Shown here: positions 10,982 to 21,550 of the stretch, piece after piece
How positions within the stretch are numbered: position 1 is the first letter of the stretch
How the letters are laid out: each line of letters starts with the position of its first letter
Assembly (NCBI GenBank): GCA_026874595.1
Contig: CM049318.1
Coordinates: 58,562,250-58,626,249 of the forward strand
Direction: 5' to 3'
From: Sipunculus nudus
Lineage: Eukaryota; Annelida; Sipuncula; Golfingiida; Sipunculidae
Length of the DNA stretch: 64,000 bases
Program-made: the position numbers and the translations under genes
The notes under the pieces: generated by a model
Databases searched by the model: none
What the model saw: the letters and a program-made list of their open reading frames with translations, nothing else
Told to the model about the DNA's origin: nothing

Positions 10982-11697
10982 GTAACGGAACCTAATAACA
11001 ACAGATCACATAGTCGTGACGAGCATTAATTTTGTTATGGAGAAAAAAATCAAATTAGGTAACACTAGGCAGAGTGAAATGTCTGGGGGAATGAAAAAAG
11101 AAGTCAGTTTTTTTATGACAACTAATTATAATTTATTCTTTAAACAACCCTAACATTACAATACACTGAGTCAATATAATTACACAGTATAACAAGTATA
11201 GTATTACACAGTATAGGCTTTTTTGGACACCAAAACTGTCACAGCTCAATAAATCCTTTAAAACTAACAATCAACGTAAACAGTTCAAATAGTCCAAAGT
11301 AAAGCTCTTGTGATAATCCCGAAGGTAAACTGGAGACAGTCCGCACTAAATCTGCATGGAGTTCGTAGAATCTTTGACAATGCTGAAATTATCGGATAGG
11401 TCGAAAACTGACTTACACTCTTCCGTGTCCGCTGGAATATTTTTCTATCTTCTCTCGGCTCTAAACACAGCCCCTAATTTATAGCCTCTCACCCCAAAGC
11501 CTAGAAACTTCTATTTCACGAACATAGAGCTCATAGGGCGCGTACAGCCCAGAAAATCCCAGAGGAGCGCTGTGTCTTTACACGCAAGGGTTCACACGTG
11601 AGCCAGCACCCGGCCAGGCGATGCTGCCATAGCAACGAGCTATGCGTGCGCCCCGCGAACCTAGTGTCAACAACACATGTAACAGACATCTGTAACA
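10981..11697 (-). mobile_element. 3' LTR of a Gypsy element (minus strand)
   Basis: In sense orientation it starts TGTTACAG (at 11697) and ends GGTTCCGTTACA (at 10981), 717 bases, with TG..CA ends. A purine tract (AGGAGGGGGAT) sits just before its start, as expected at a 3' LTR. A TATAAATT box lies about 215 bases in. The final 230 bases match the LTR at 1430-1788 on the other strand. The 5' partner LTR of this copy is not in the window. Confidence 0.85.
11476..11483 (-). promoter_or_regulatory. LTR TATA box
   Basis: TATAAATT within GAGGCTATAAATTAGGGGCTG on the minus strand, placed as a U3 promoter of the LTR. Function is inferred. Confidence 0.5.
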
Positions 11698-11708
11698 ATC
11701 CCCCTCCT
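11698..11708 (-). other. Polypurine tract of the Gypsy element
   Basis: AGGAGGGGGAT on the minus strand immediately before TGTTACAG, the plus-strand priming site of an LTR retrotransposon. It fixes the LTR boundary. Confidence 0.75.
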
Positions 11709-11709
11709 G

Positions 11710-13760
11710 TAAGAAAAAAGAATGTTTTCTCAAAACAACTTTCTTTTTGCGATCACAGTCACTAAATTTTTACAATATTTAAAAAAAGCATCTTATTTAC
11801 AACATTACATAAACATCTCGTTTACAACATTTCATAAACATCTCCTTAAGCAATCAACAAGTACATAGTATTTCCCTTTTAAGTGTCTGATTTCAAGATT
11901 TTATTCCTGTAAAAACAAACTCCATCTCAACCATCTTTAATTTTAACACTTCAACTTGTTCATGAACGCGAGGGGATTGTGATCATTGAAGACAATGATA
12001 GGCTTGACTGAAGAAGTAACATAAACTTCAAAATGTTGCAAAATCAAAGCCAAACATTCTGTTTCAATAGTGGAGTAGTTTTTCTGGTTTGCATTAAACT
12101 TCCTTGAAAAATAACAAATTGGATTATCTATCCCATCACTGCCTTCTTATAACAACACAGCACCAGCAGCAGTATCACTAGCATCTACAACTAACTAAAA
12201 CGGTACAGAAAAGTCTGGAGCTGCTAAAACTGTTGAACTTTCCAGAATTGCTTTCAAATTCTTAAATGCATTTTCACACTGAACATTCCATACAAACTTT
12301 TGTTTCTTCTTTAACAAATTAGTCAAAGGTTCAGCTAAAGCAAAAAAATTTGGACAAAACGTCCTGCAGTATCCAACCACACCAAGAAAATACATTATTT
12401 GCTTTTTGTTTTCTGGTCTAGGAAATGCAGAAATAACACTTATTTTAGCATTAACAGGTATGACTTGACCCTGCCCTACAATATGACCCAAAAATGTTAC
12501 TTCTGCCTGACAAAACTCATATTTGACTAAGTTGACGGTCAGACGTGCTTCGCTGAGTCTTTCGAAGAGGTCGTAAAGAATTTTCAGAAATTTCTGCCAG
12601 GTGTCGCTGTACACGATAAGGTCAGCAATATGGTTCTCCATGCCAAACGGCATAACTTTATACTGGTGCAGTCCTTGCGGCGTCACAAATGCGGACACTT
12701 CTTTCGCTCGTTCTGTCAGTGGAACTAGCCAGAATCCTTTTACAAGTCAAACTTGGAAACATATCTGGAGCTACCTACTCTATCAATACAATCATCGATC
12801 CTCGGAATCGGGAACGTGTCAGTCTTGGTGACAGAGTTTAGTTTTTGATAATCTGTGGACATACGGTAACTTCCATCAGGTTTTGGCACGAGAATAAATG
12901 ATAAACTCTAGTTACTGTTACTAGGTTCAATAAAATCATTGTCCAGCATATATTGAACCTCATCTTGTAGATACTTTTGCTTTTCTGGATTCAGTCTATA
13001 AGGTTGCTGCTTGACTGCGCTTGCCTTGTCAACATCGACGTCATGGTAAAATATGTTAGTTCGCGTTGGAATGTCACTAAACAAATGTCCATAATTCCGG
13101 CGCAGGTTCTTGAGGTCTTGTTGTTACAGTGCGGTGTAATTTGACAGTTTGACATCCAGTTTGTTAAGCATGTTTAAGTTTTTAAGTGGTACTGTTCCAC
13201 ACTGTGTGTCTGCATCACACTTACAATCAGTATCTACTTTAACTGGGTCAGGGTCAGATTTTACACAATTAACAGCAGTAACATTATGTACAACATCTGA
13301 TGTGCTATTTCTGTCATAATATGGTTTCAACATGTTAAAATCGCACAGATTTTTTCCTACGCCTATTTGGTGTTAACAGTATGTAATTTAAATCACTGAC
13401 TTTCTTGTCAACAATGTAGGGACCAAAATACCTAACTTGCAGAGGTCTGCCAGGGATAGGTAGTAAAGCAACGACCTGTTCACCAGGCTAAAACCTCTTA
13501 CTTACAGTGTGCTTGTTATACTTTGTTTTCATTTTACTTTGTGCAGATTTTAGATTAGACTTTGCAATCTCACAAGCATTGTGTTGTTTCATGCGAAAGT
13601 CTTAGACATACTGCAATAAATGAAGAGAATCAGGATTTTCACACAAGAGTTTTTCTTTAAGCAGTTTAAATTGACCGCGTACTGAGTGTCCAAAGACTAG
13701 GTCAAAGGGACTGAAACCAAAGTTTTCATAATAAGCTTCTGTATCTGCATTAATTTTCTT
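11710..13760 (-). pseudogene. Gypsy pol with integrase before RT (Gmr1-like order), broken
   Basis: Reading the minus strand from 13760: the end of the integrase core (ENFGFSPFDLVFGHSVRG with FKLLKEKLL), then the integrase C-terminal GPY/F module (VVALLPIPGRPLQVRYFGPY, SDLNYILLTPNRRRKK), a linker with LKPYYDRNSTSD and a Cys/Asp-rich spacer, then RT from about 13020 (QQPYRLNPEKQKYLQDEV, SFILVPKPDGSYRM, HQYKVMPFG), the RT thumb and connection (VTFLGHIVGQGQ, FLGVVGYCRTFCPNF), and RNase H (FNDHNPLAFMNKL at about 11950-11990). About 240 non-coding bases and the 3' LTR follow. So the order is INT-RT-RH-LTR, not the usual RT-RH-INT. After VMPFGMENH an internal deletion removes the segment up to and including the first catalytic aspartate of YxDD (what remains reads ADLIVYSD), so the enzyme is dead. 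Several stops are present. Confidence 0.85.
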
Positions 13761-14450
13761 ATAAAATTAGAGTCCTTAATACTGTTTATACTTGTATTTT
13801 CGCCCTTTTTGCTACTGGAGAAAACATTCTTTTGGCGTGTTTTTGTTTAGTTGCGTCATTACATATTTGGATCAGATGTGTCCATACATAGTATAATAAA
13901 TTAGCCAGATCTCACATTTGATCAAAGCAGAGGCAACTGACCAGGAAAATTTGTTGGTACATTTCATACAAAGAATATTTTCTGAGGGTTATTTTTAAGA
14001 ATGGTGGTTTTTAGTGTATATTGCACCATTTGTAAATATATCTTTCTCGGAACAAACTGTATGTGTGACCCATGCCGGATGAGGAAATGTTTTTGTGTAA
14101 AGATATGATATATATGTTCATCAATGCCGGTTTTGGCGCATCGCAGAATTTTAAAGATTTCTGTATAAAAGGGGGGATAAGACACGAGAAATCCTCCTTG
14201 GTGAATATTTATAAAGATACTGCATCGGAAAAACGTCCGATCATGTTTCAGTTTAGGTGAATTAAAATGTCTATGGTCAGAATTTAACGAAAAGTAAGAA
14301 TGTATTGGTTGGTTAATTTTTTTATGACTCAATACGGCCGGCTCCACTAACATGCATATATTACAACAAAGATTAAAAAAAACTAGGTCGGCTAAATTGT
14401 ATAAGCCCAAACATTAACATATTATCCATATATATTTAGACCTAATGAAT
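13761..14450. other. No gene recognised
   Basis: The integrase homology ends near 13755 and unrelated AT-rich sequence begins. A 148-codon open frame on the minus strand (13964-14410) has no recognisable domain and an AT-rich composition; I do not call it a gene. Confidence 0.4.
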
Positions 14451-14454
14451 CTCG

Positions 14455-14935
14455 CAGGCGCCCCCTGCCGGCAATACATCGCGATTTTCAGTATGTGTAT
14501 GTTACTAAGTAATTCCTGCAAAACTTTGACCTGTAGAATGCTAAATATAAAACACAATAACAAGCAAGAAGGCGAAATTGAGGACTACTGATAAAAAGAC
14601 AGACATACTGACAAACGTGACAAATCTTAGATAAAAGATGACTAAATAAGCTTATAAAATGGTTAAGAGGAACACAATAAGCTATAGTTTATGTAGGTAA
14701 GCGTTTTGGAGATATGGCCAAAAATATGTTGTCGTATTTCGAGTGCAGCACCCTCTAGCGGCTTTTTTCCGAAAATGAATATTATTTTCGAGATATTAGT
14801 ATGTACCTGTTTAAAAAGGACTTCTGCAAAACTGTGGCCTGTAGAATGCTTATTGTAAGACGCAAAATCAGCAAGCAGCAAGAAATCCAGAACAACTGAC
14901 ATACTGAAAGACATATTGACAAAGTGACATAGGAT
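14455..14935. repeat. Imperfect tandem duplication, period ~290
   Basis: 14455-14630 resembles 14748-14935. Shared pieces are GC(G/A)CCC(C/T)CT, AGTATGT, TTCTGCAAAACT(T/G)TG.CCTGTAGAATGCT, AGCAAG..G and GACATACTGA(C/A)A..GTGACA. Two copies side by side. Non-coding. Confidence 0.65.
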
Positions 14936-15864
14936 TGAGACCAATGAACAAAACCAAGAAATGAAGAAGATCCAGAGACGGAAATTGAGCCCAAGTTTGT
15001 GAAGATAGAACTAATATTGACGAAGCTATGATGAAAATAATATTTTGAAGTTTTTCGATGACCTAGACCTTTATTTACCAGAAACAACAGGCTTCTAGGA
15101 CTTTTGGTTTCCAATCAACCCTGTAAATTTCAGATCGATTGCTACACATACTCACAAACAAACAGGCATACGCAACTAACCAACATCCTTGCAGAAATTT
15201 TTGATTTCAGTCAAGCAATAATAAATGTAACCTATTCTACCACGTCTTTAACTTTCAGCCCCATTTAGGGACTTTTTCAAGCAAGATTTTTTTCAGAATT
15301 TTCAGACAAAAACTCGCAGAGCTGACAGATAGGAATCGAACAAAGTATAAGTTCCAAGCGCAAGCGCATTTTTACTGCAAAGGTCTTTTTGGCAGGTAAA
15401 AATAGGCCAAGATACATTTTTCAAAGCGTAGTTGAAAATGTGTAGAGATATTTTTGCGCAAGATACAGAGGGGTATATAATAATATACACAAATAATTTA
15501 CGAGAGTGAGCGAATGAAGCCCTTAATATTTAAATATAAAATTAGGCATCTGACCTCGGTGTAGAAGTTTCAGGTGGGGAGTTTAAAGCTTCGGCGTACC
15601 TAGTCGGGGATTATCTTTCTCATTGTGATAGTGTATCTTGCAGGATAAATATTCTCACTTTATCATGTAAATCTCTGATGACAATATTCCTATCCTTTGT
15701 CTTACAATCCTTAACCAGCCTATCCTGTTTCAGCTGACGAGCCTGTCTGAACATTTTCTTGTTTTAGTCTATATATTTGGCTCTGTACGCTGGAAGAGGA
15801 TCTTAATCAAGATTGGCCGTGATCTCCTGACGCTGGTTGGTTTCCCATTACGGTCGAAACATTC
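14936..15864. other. No gene recognised
   Basis: No supported gene. Short open frames only. The region precedes the A-rich 3' tail of the LINE. Confidence 0.5.
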
Positions 15865-16236
15865 AAAATTTTTTTTTTCTCTCTCTTTTTTTCTTTTTTT
15901 TTTTCTCTCTCTCTCATTTTCTTTCTTATGATGTCTCAGAATATTGATTTTATTTTTGAAAGACCTTTCTGTCATCATCGACATCATTAAAAAGAAATCA
16001 CAAGGTTACATTGCAGATCACAATATTTACAAATACAAAATATACAAAATATGTAAGTTACAAAAAACATTCACATCTTAACTACTTATGTATATGGTTC
16101 CAGAAACCTCAAATTTAACAATGACTTATGTAGGTAACATGTCTGTCAGAAGTTATGAATTATAATAGAAGAGGCTATATAATCACGTGTTCTAGTGAAG
16201 TTTGACATAAATTAGGGTACATGGATAAAAAAATAT

Positions 16237-19200
16237 TTAGTTAAAGCCCTTTTTCCCAATAAGCGGGAGTATCGGTTTCCATTTTTTCTCATGTAAAACA
16301 TATTTATTAGCTTTTTGTGCGACTTTACTTTCCAGGCACTCAATATTAATGAGTTTTTTTATGAATAAGTTCAAAGATGGAGGCACCAAGTTTAATCTAT
16401 TACTAAAGACAATGAATTTGTACAACAAAAAAATTAAATTTATAATGTTCTGGTGTTCAGCTTCACCTACACCCATATACATTATTTTTGGGCTTAGAAC
16501 TGGCATTGTTATTTTTCCCTTTTCAGACCAACACTTTATTCTTAAATTAAACGTGACTGATATATGACACTCACAGAATAAGTGATGAACAGATTCATTG
16601 GAAATAAAACAATAAGAACACCTCTTTGTATTAACGATGTTCCATTTATATAGATTCACATTTACTGCAAGTATATTATGTAGAAATCTGAAGTAAACTG
16701 TCTGAGGTACATGTCCAAGGTTGTTCTGTAAACAAGAGCAACAGCCTGTTGCAAATTAAAAAAATCGTATCTGTTTAGCAGTTTTTCTCCATTTGTAGGT
16801 ACTGAAACTATCCTCGTTAAAATTCTGTCGTATATACTCCTGAATGAAACGTTCTTCAAATCTAAAATAACATCTTTGAAAGCAATTACATTACGCTCTT
16901 GTACTAACATATCCCTAGATGTTATACCTTGGTCATCAATCATATTCACCCATTTTTTGGGGATAGCTTTTCGCAATGCCATCCAGTGTATGTAAAAGTT
17001 ACAATAATTTCTACGGTCCTTCGACATGATTTCACTTAATTTCCTTTTTTCACCACTTGTATTATACAAATCATATATATATTTTATACCAAGTTCATCA
17101 AAATATCGAAAGTAAACCGACTTGCCTCCAATCTTAATATATTTATTATTCCAGAGTTGTTGTGATAAAACAGTTTTAACCAGAACAGGTTCTCCTGAGG
17201 TAAAGGACTGCCATATGTGAAAACTGTGCCTATAGAAATCCGGTAGTCCTCCTCTGAATACTACAGGGTCAGTATTTCTACCAATATTTCTTATGCCACC
17301 GAACGCTTTTAAATAAAAGTTAGGTATTACAGAGTATTTTTCGGTATTCTCAGAAATGATTTTCTTGATCCACATTAATCTTTGTGTTTCTATGGTCGTT
17401 TCAAGATCAGGCATCCTGATACCCCCATTATCATAACCACTAATCATGACATTATATTTTATTTTTGGTTTTCTCCCGTTCCATATAAAATCTGTCATCA
17501 CCTCTTTTACTGATTTGATGAATTCTTTCGGTGGTTCTAAAACATTGGTTATATAAGTAAGTTTTGAAATTCCTAAAGACTTTAAAATCGTTTTTCTACC
17601 AAATATAGTCAAGGAACGTTGTTTCCATATGTTTAGAAGTGTTCTCATTTTTCCAAGCACTCTATTGAAATTTAACATGTTCGATAAGTTCTTGTCATAA
17701 GTATACCATAATCCAAGGATTTTCAATGCATCTGTTGTCAAGTCAACCCATTTGAAACCGTCTAAGGTTTCATTAATAACATACTTTGCCATCCATGCGG
17801 CTTCACATTTATCCTGATTCACTTGGACTGATGATAATCTCGTGAATTTCTTCAAAACAGTACATAAAACATTCATGGAATTTATGTCTTTTAGAAAATA
17901 CGTGGTATCATCCGCAAATATACATTGTTTTATCTCGTTCCCGTTAATAGTAATTCCTTTTATATCAACAGATTGGCGTACCATTATTGCCAATATTTCA
18001 ATAGCTAATACAAACAGGTACGGCGCTAGAGGATCCCCTTGTCTAGTCCCCTTTGCCACTTTTATGTAACCCGTTGTATAACCGTTATTTATAATACAGC
18101 TTTGAATATCTGTGTGGAGCAGTTTGACCCATCCGATAAAACTTTCTCCAAAGCCAAATTTTTCTAACACACTGAACAAATAATTATGACCAATCGAATC
18201 GAATGCAGCTGCAAAATCCACTGCGAACAGTATATGTGGCTTATTTTCTTGGATACAGTAGTTAACAATATCACTAATTATTCTATTTGTTTCATTTATA
18301 TTCCGACCGGGCACAAAGGCTGTCTGATCCGAATTTATTATATTAGGGAGAACTGCTCTGATACGGTTCGCCATAACTTTACTTATTATTTTACAGTCTA
18401 CTTTGACCAAACTGATAGGTCTCCTAGATGATAGTTAGCGATTATCTTTACCTGTTTTTTCAATTAAGGTCACAACTGCTTGCCTTTGACAAGGAGTGAG
18501 TTTCCCTTCCTTAAAACATTTATTTAAGCATAGAACTAAATCACTACCGATCAAATCAAAGAATTTCAAGTAGAACTCTTTCGGTAGTCCATCGTTTCCA
18601 GGAGATTTATTATTTTTCATTTGCTTAAGAACATGTAAAATCTCGTTTTGCGAGACAGGACCCTCGCAGCTGGCTGCCTCATCTGGAGTTAATTTTGGGA
18701 TGTTCATACTTGATAACAATTCATGACACTCTTCCTTAGATAGACACCTATTACTCTTATATTTATTTTCATAAAATCTTCTTAGTTCAGCCAATATTAA
18801 TTTTTGGTCACTGATCTCTTTCTCATTACATAACAATTTTCGTATTGTGGATTTAGTTTTATTTCTTTTTTCCAAGTTTAAAAAATATTACGTTCTCCAT
18901 GTTCAAACCAATTAACTCTGGATCTTATTATATGACCATCTGTTATTCTATCATAGTAGGACTCAAGTTCCCGTTGGATTATTTCACATTCATGCAAGGA
19001 AGATACACTTTGTGCTTCCGTCAATCGTTTTTCCAGTATGTGTAATTTCTGTTTTTCTTTCTGGCGTTTCCTTTTAAAGAAGCAGATAGAAAATTCTCTA
19101 ATTTTAAATTTAAGATATTCCCACTATTTTGTAATGTTTTCAATGTTTTCATATTCTTTTTTCCATCTTTTGATATTCTATCGTAGTTCTAATACATAAT

Positions 19201-19996
19201 TTGTATCGTCAAGTAGCGATACATTTAACTTCCAGTGGGACGGACCATGTTTAACTATATGGGACGAAGAAAAATTACATTTAACAGCGCAGTGATCAGT
19301 TGATATTGTTGAAAAAATATCCACTTGGTTTACTTGACTGTTTAAATCGCTTGATATAAAGATATAATCGAGCCTCCTTTTCATACTGGGACTCGTACTA
19401 CTCCAAGTAAACTTCTCCTTTGTCGGATTCCTTACCCTCCAAATGTCTATTAAACTATACATCTGCATAATATTGTTCATGGTTTGAATAGACTTAACCT
19501 TCGGGTGATAATTTCCACCTTCTGTATCAGATCGAGTGAAACAAAAATTGAAATCTCCGCCCCAGATTATTTTAATATAATTACCCAGTTCAAAATTCGT
19601 AATTTTTTCAGAAATGCCATTTAAATATGCAACTTGACCATTTTCAGTGTTTGGTGCATACGTATTTATAAATAAGAATTGTTGACCATTTAAATTCGCT
19701 CTCAAGAAGAGACTTCGTCCCTCCTGATCATTCTCCACAATAATATCCGTACAGTCTAAGTATTTACCGACAAGTATGGCAACTCCTTTAGACTGGTTTG
19801 TACCATGAGAATAATAAATAACTCCCTGCCATTCCTTTCTCCACGAATATCCATCACTTTTTCAACTGTGGACTTCTTGTAAAGAAATAATACTATTATT
19901 TTCACCATGATCAAGTAACCATTGGAGTATCTTCCTCCTTTTCCTGTACCCTCGCAACCCTCTTACATTTAGGGTAATAACTGAGAAACCAGACAT
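16237..19996 (-). pseudogene. LINE ORF2: endonuclease and reverse transcriptase, broken
   Basis: Begins at ATG 19996 (MSGFSVITLNVRGLRG). The apurinic endonuclease shows SLQEVHS, NTYAPN, GGDFNFCFT, RRLDYIF and the terminal STDHCAV. The RT follows from about 18870: SPGNDGLPKEFY, RRPISLV, PGRNI, the metal-binding FAVDFAAAFDS (residues 61-71 of the segment starting at 18410), QGDPLAP, and intact FADD at 17907-17918. The C-terminal Cys/His motif is CSYC..N.SVHHLFCEC near 16600, ending at 16237. Breaks seen: TGA at 19862-19864, stops at about 19175 and 19118, a frameshift near 18890, TAA at 18435-18437 and a frameshift near 16725. So the catalytic residues persist but the frame does not. A recently dead copy of the L1/Tx1 type. 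Confidence 0.88.
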
Positions 19997-20618
19997 AAAT
20001 AATTACTGATGAAGATAAAGTAGTCCCCCTGCATATCTGCTTTGTCTTTATGTTCTCTTAATAAGATTGAACTATTTTTTACATTTAACTCCTGTGACAG
20101 GCATTTTGTCCTTACACTATAAATAACCATGTTTTGTGATATTAATGAATGCATAAGTAGTATGATTGCAATGGTGAACACAATTAATAGCATAAATGTT
20201 AGTGTAACCATAAAAAGACACTTGGCGATAATCGAGGTAACTCCCAAAAAAGTCCAAACAGGACAGAATTCCGAAATCTTATTCGGAATTCAAATAAGAT
20301 GTCTAATCTTAAAGATAGATAAAAAATTTGGGGCACGAAATGGTTGACTGGCTCCGATGTTAATTATAAGGTATGAAGAGTAGTTCTTCTTTATATTGGC
20401 TATTGGATTTTATTGTTTATACAGAATGTTTTAAAAAGAATGTTAATTATATGTATATAATCCATTTATTATTTTTATTATTTTATGATATTCAGCACAC
20501 ATATAACAATCCTAAACTCTCATATCAACAACAATAACATGATTTACAAATGGTTATTTAAAATCCAGTATGAATGTACCTGCTTTAAACAGGGCAGGCT
20601 GCTTTAGATTTCAGAGTA

Positions 20619-21506
20619 CTAACAATCGGCGTGGAGGCCATCTGTGGCCTCACTGTACGTTGCCGGGGGGTTTTGTTCCAGGTGTTCAGTCCATGCCTGT
20701 AGTTTGCGCGGGCTCGTGAAACGGTGCGTCTTGGATGCCTGGTCCCTTATGAACAAAACTCCGTCGATGGTCCAGCAGTCTTTAACGAGATTGTCACGCT
20801 TGAGGCGTAATCCTGACTGCAACATGCCTAATCGTGTTCGCGTTAAGTCCTCATTGACATAGATCCCTTTCGTTCTCTCACCTGACATTTTAAGCTTGGA
20901 TTTTGCCTTCATCACTAACTCTTCTGTTTTGTGTGAATGGAACTTGACCAGGATTTGTCTGGGTTTATCCTGTAATCCTGGTCGCCCAACTCTGTGGGAG
21001 CGCTCTATGTCTCTATGAGAAAGTTCCAGTCCCATGTGATCTCTGGCCGTTTTTACAAACATACTTTCTGTGTCCTCATCGTTTTTTTCAGTCCATGAAT
21101 TAACAATGCGAACAGAGTTTCTTCTTGAATACTGTTGCTGTTGATCCAGCTCCTCTTTCATTTTAACAACAGAGTCCTCAAGCTGTACTACCCGATTTGA
21201 GAGTTCATCGATTTTTTGTTCATACACTGTGAGTCTTTGTTCAACAGCTGCATCAATTATATTTTTTAGTGTTGTTTGTACAGATTCACAAGTTAAGGCT
21301 TGAGTAAAAAACAAGGTAAATTTGTCTGAATCCTCAATTATAATAGGAGCTTTGTCGTCCTTAAATTCTAAACTAGCTGGAGGATCGTCATAGGATGATT
21401 CAAGTCCTAATCTACTCATATTGGTACGTTTTTTGTCCTGATATTTAATTGAAGAATCCCCAGATGAGTCACGCAAGATTCTCTTTTGTGAAGGTGTACC
21501 TGCCAT
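20619..21506 (-). CDS. LINE ORF1 protein (L1-type RNA-binding)
   Basis: An intact 295-residue frame beginning MAGTPSQKRIL. It has an unstructured charged N-terminus, a coiled-coil heptad stretch (about 88-125), the hinge QQYSRRNSVRI (about 124-134) that opens the L1 ORF1 RRM, DIERSHRVGR (166-175), PRQILVKF (182-189), KGIYVNEDLTRTR (about 213-225) and a C-terminal domain with WTIDGVLFIR (245-254). This is the layout of L1-type ORF1p, a trimeric RNA-binding partner of ORF2 in the retrotransposition particle. It lies 620 bases upstream of ORF2 in the same strand. Unlike ORF2 it has no breaks, though the element as a whole is inactive. The start codon is the only early Met. Confidence 0.85.
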   Translation of the reverse strand: MAGTPSQKRILRDSSGDSSIKYQDKKRTNMSRLGLESSYDDPPASLEFKDDKAPIIIEDSDKFTLFFTQALTCESVQTTLKNIIDAAVEQRLTVYEQKIDELSNRVVQLEDSVVKMKEELDQQQQYSRRNSVRIVNSWTEKNDEDTESMFVKTARDHMGLELSHRDIERSHRVGRPGLQDKPRQILVKFHSHKTEELVMKAKSKLKMSGERTKGIYVNEDLTRTRLGMLQSGLRLKRDNLVKDCWTIDGVLFIRDQASKTHRFTSPRKLQAWTEHLEQNPPATYSEATDGLHADC

Positions 21507-21550
21507 ACATAGAAGGGAAAGGGTGATCTGTTACAGGGGGGGGGGGGTCT

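Larger units (their letters stand above)
15865..21550 (-). mobile_element. L1/Tx1-type LINE, nearly full length
   Basis: Minus-strand element of about 5.7 kb. It runs from a short 5' leader (a G-run at 21536-21547 on +), through ORF1 (21506-20619), a ~620-base spacer and ORF2 (19996-16237), to a 3' UTR, an AATAAA-like signal near 15950 and an A-rich tail (15872-15930 on the minus strand, A with GA interruptions). The endonuclease is apurinic-type and the RT carries FADD, placing it in the L1 superfamily. Exact ends and target-site duplication were not found by eye. Confidence 0.8.

Noticed and set aside
13964-14410. A 148-codon minus-strand frame.
   Set aside because: No recognisable domain, AT-driven composition, no splice context; could not be supported as a gene.
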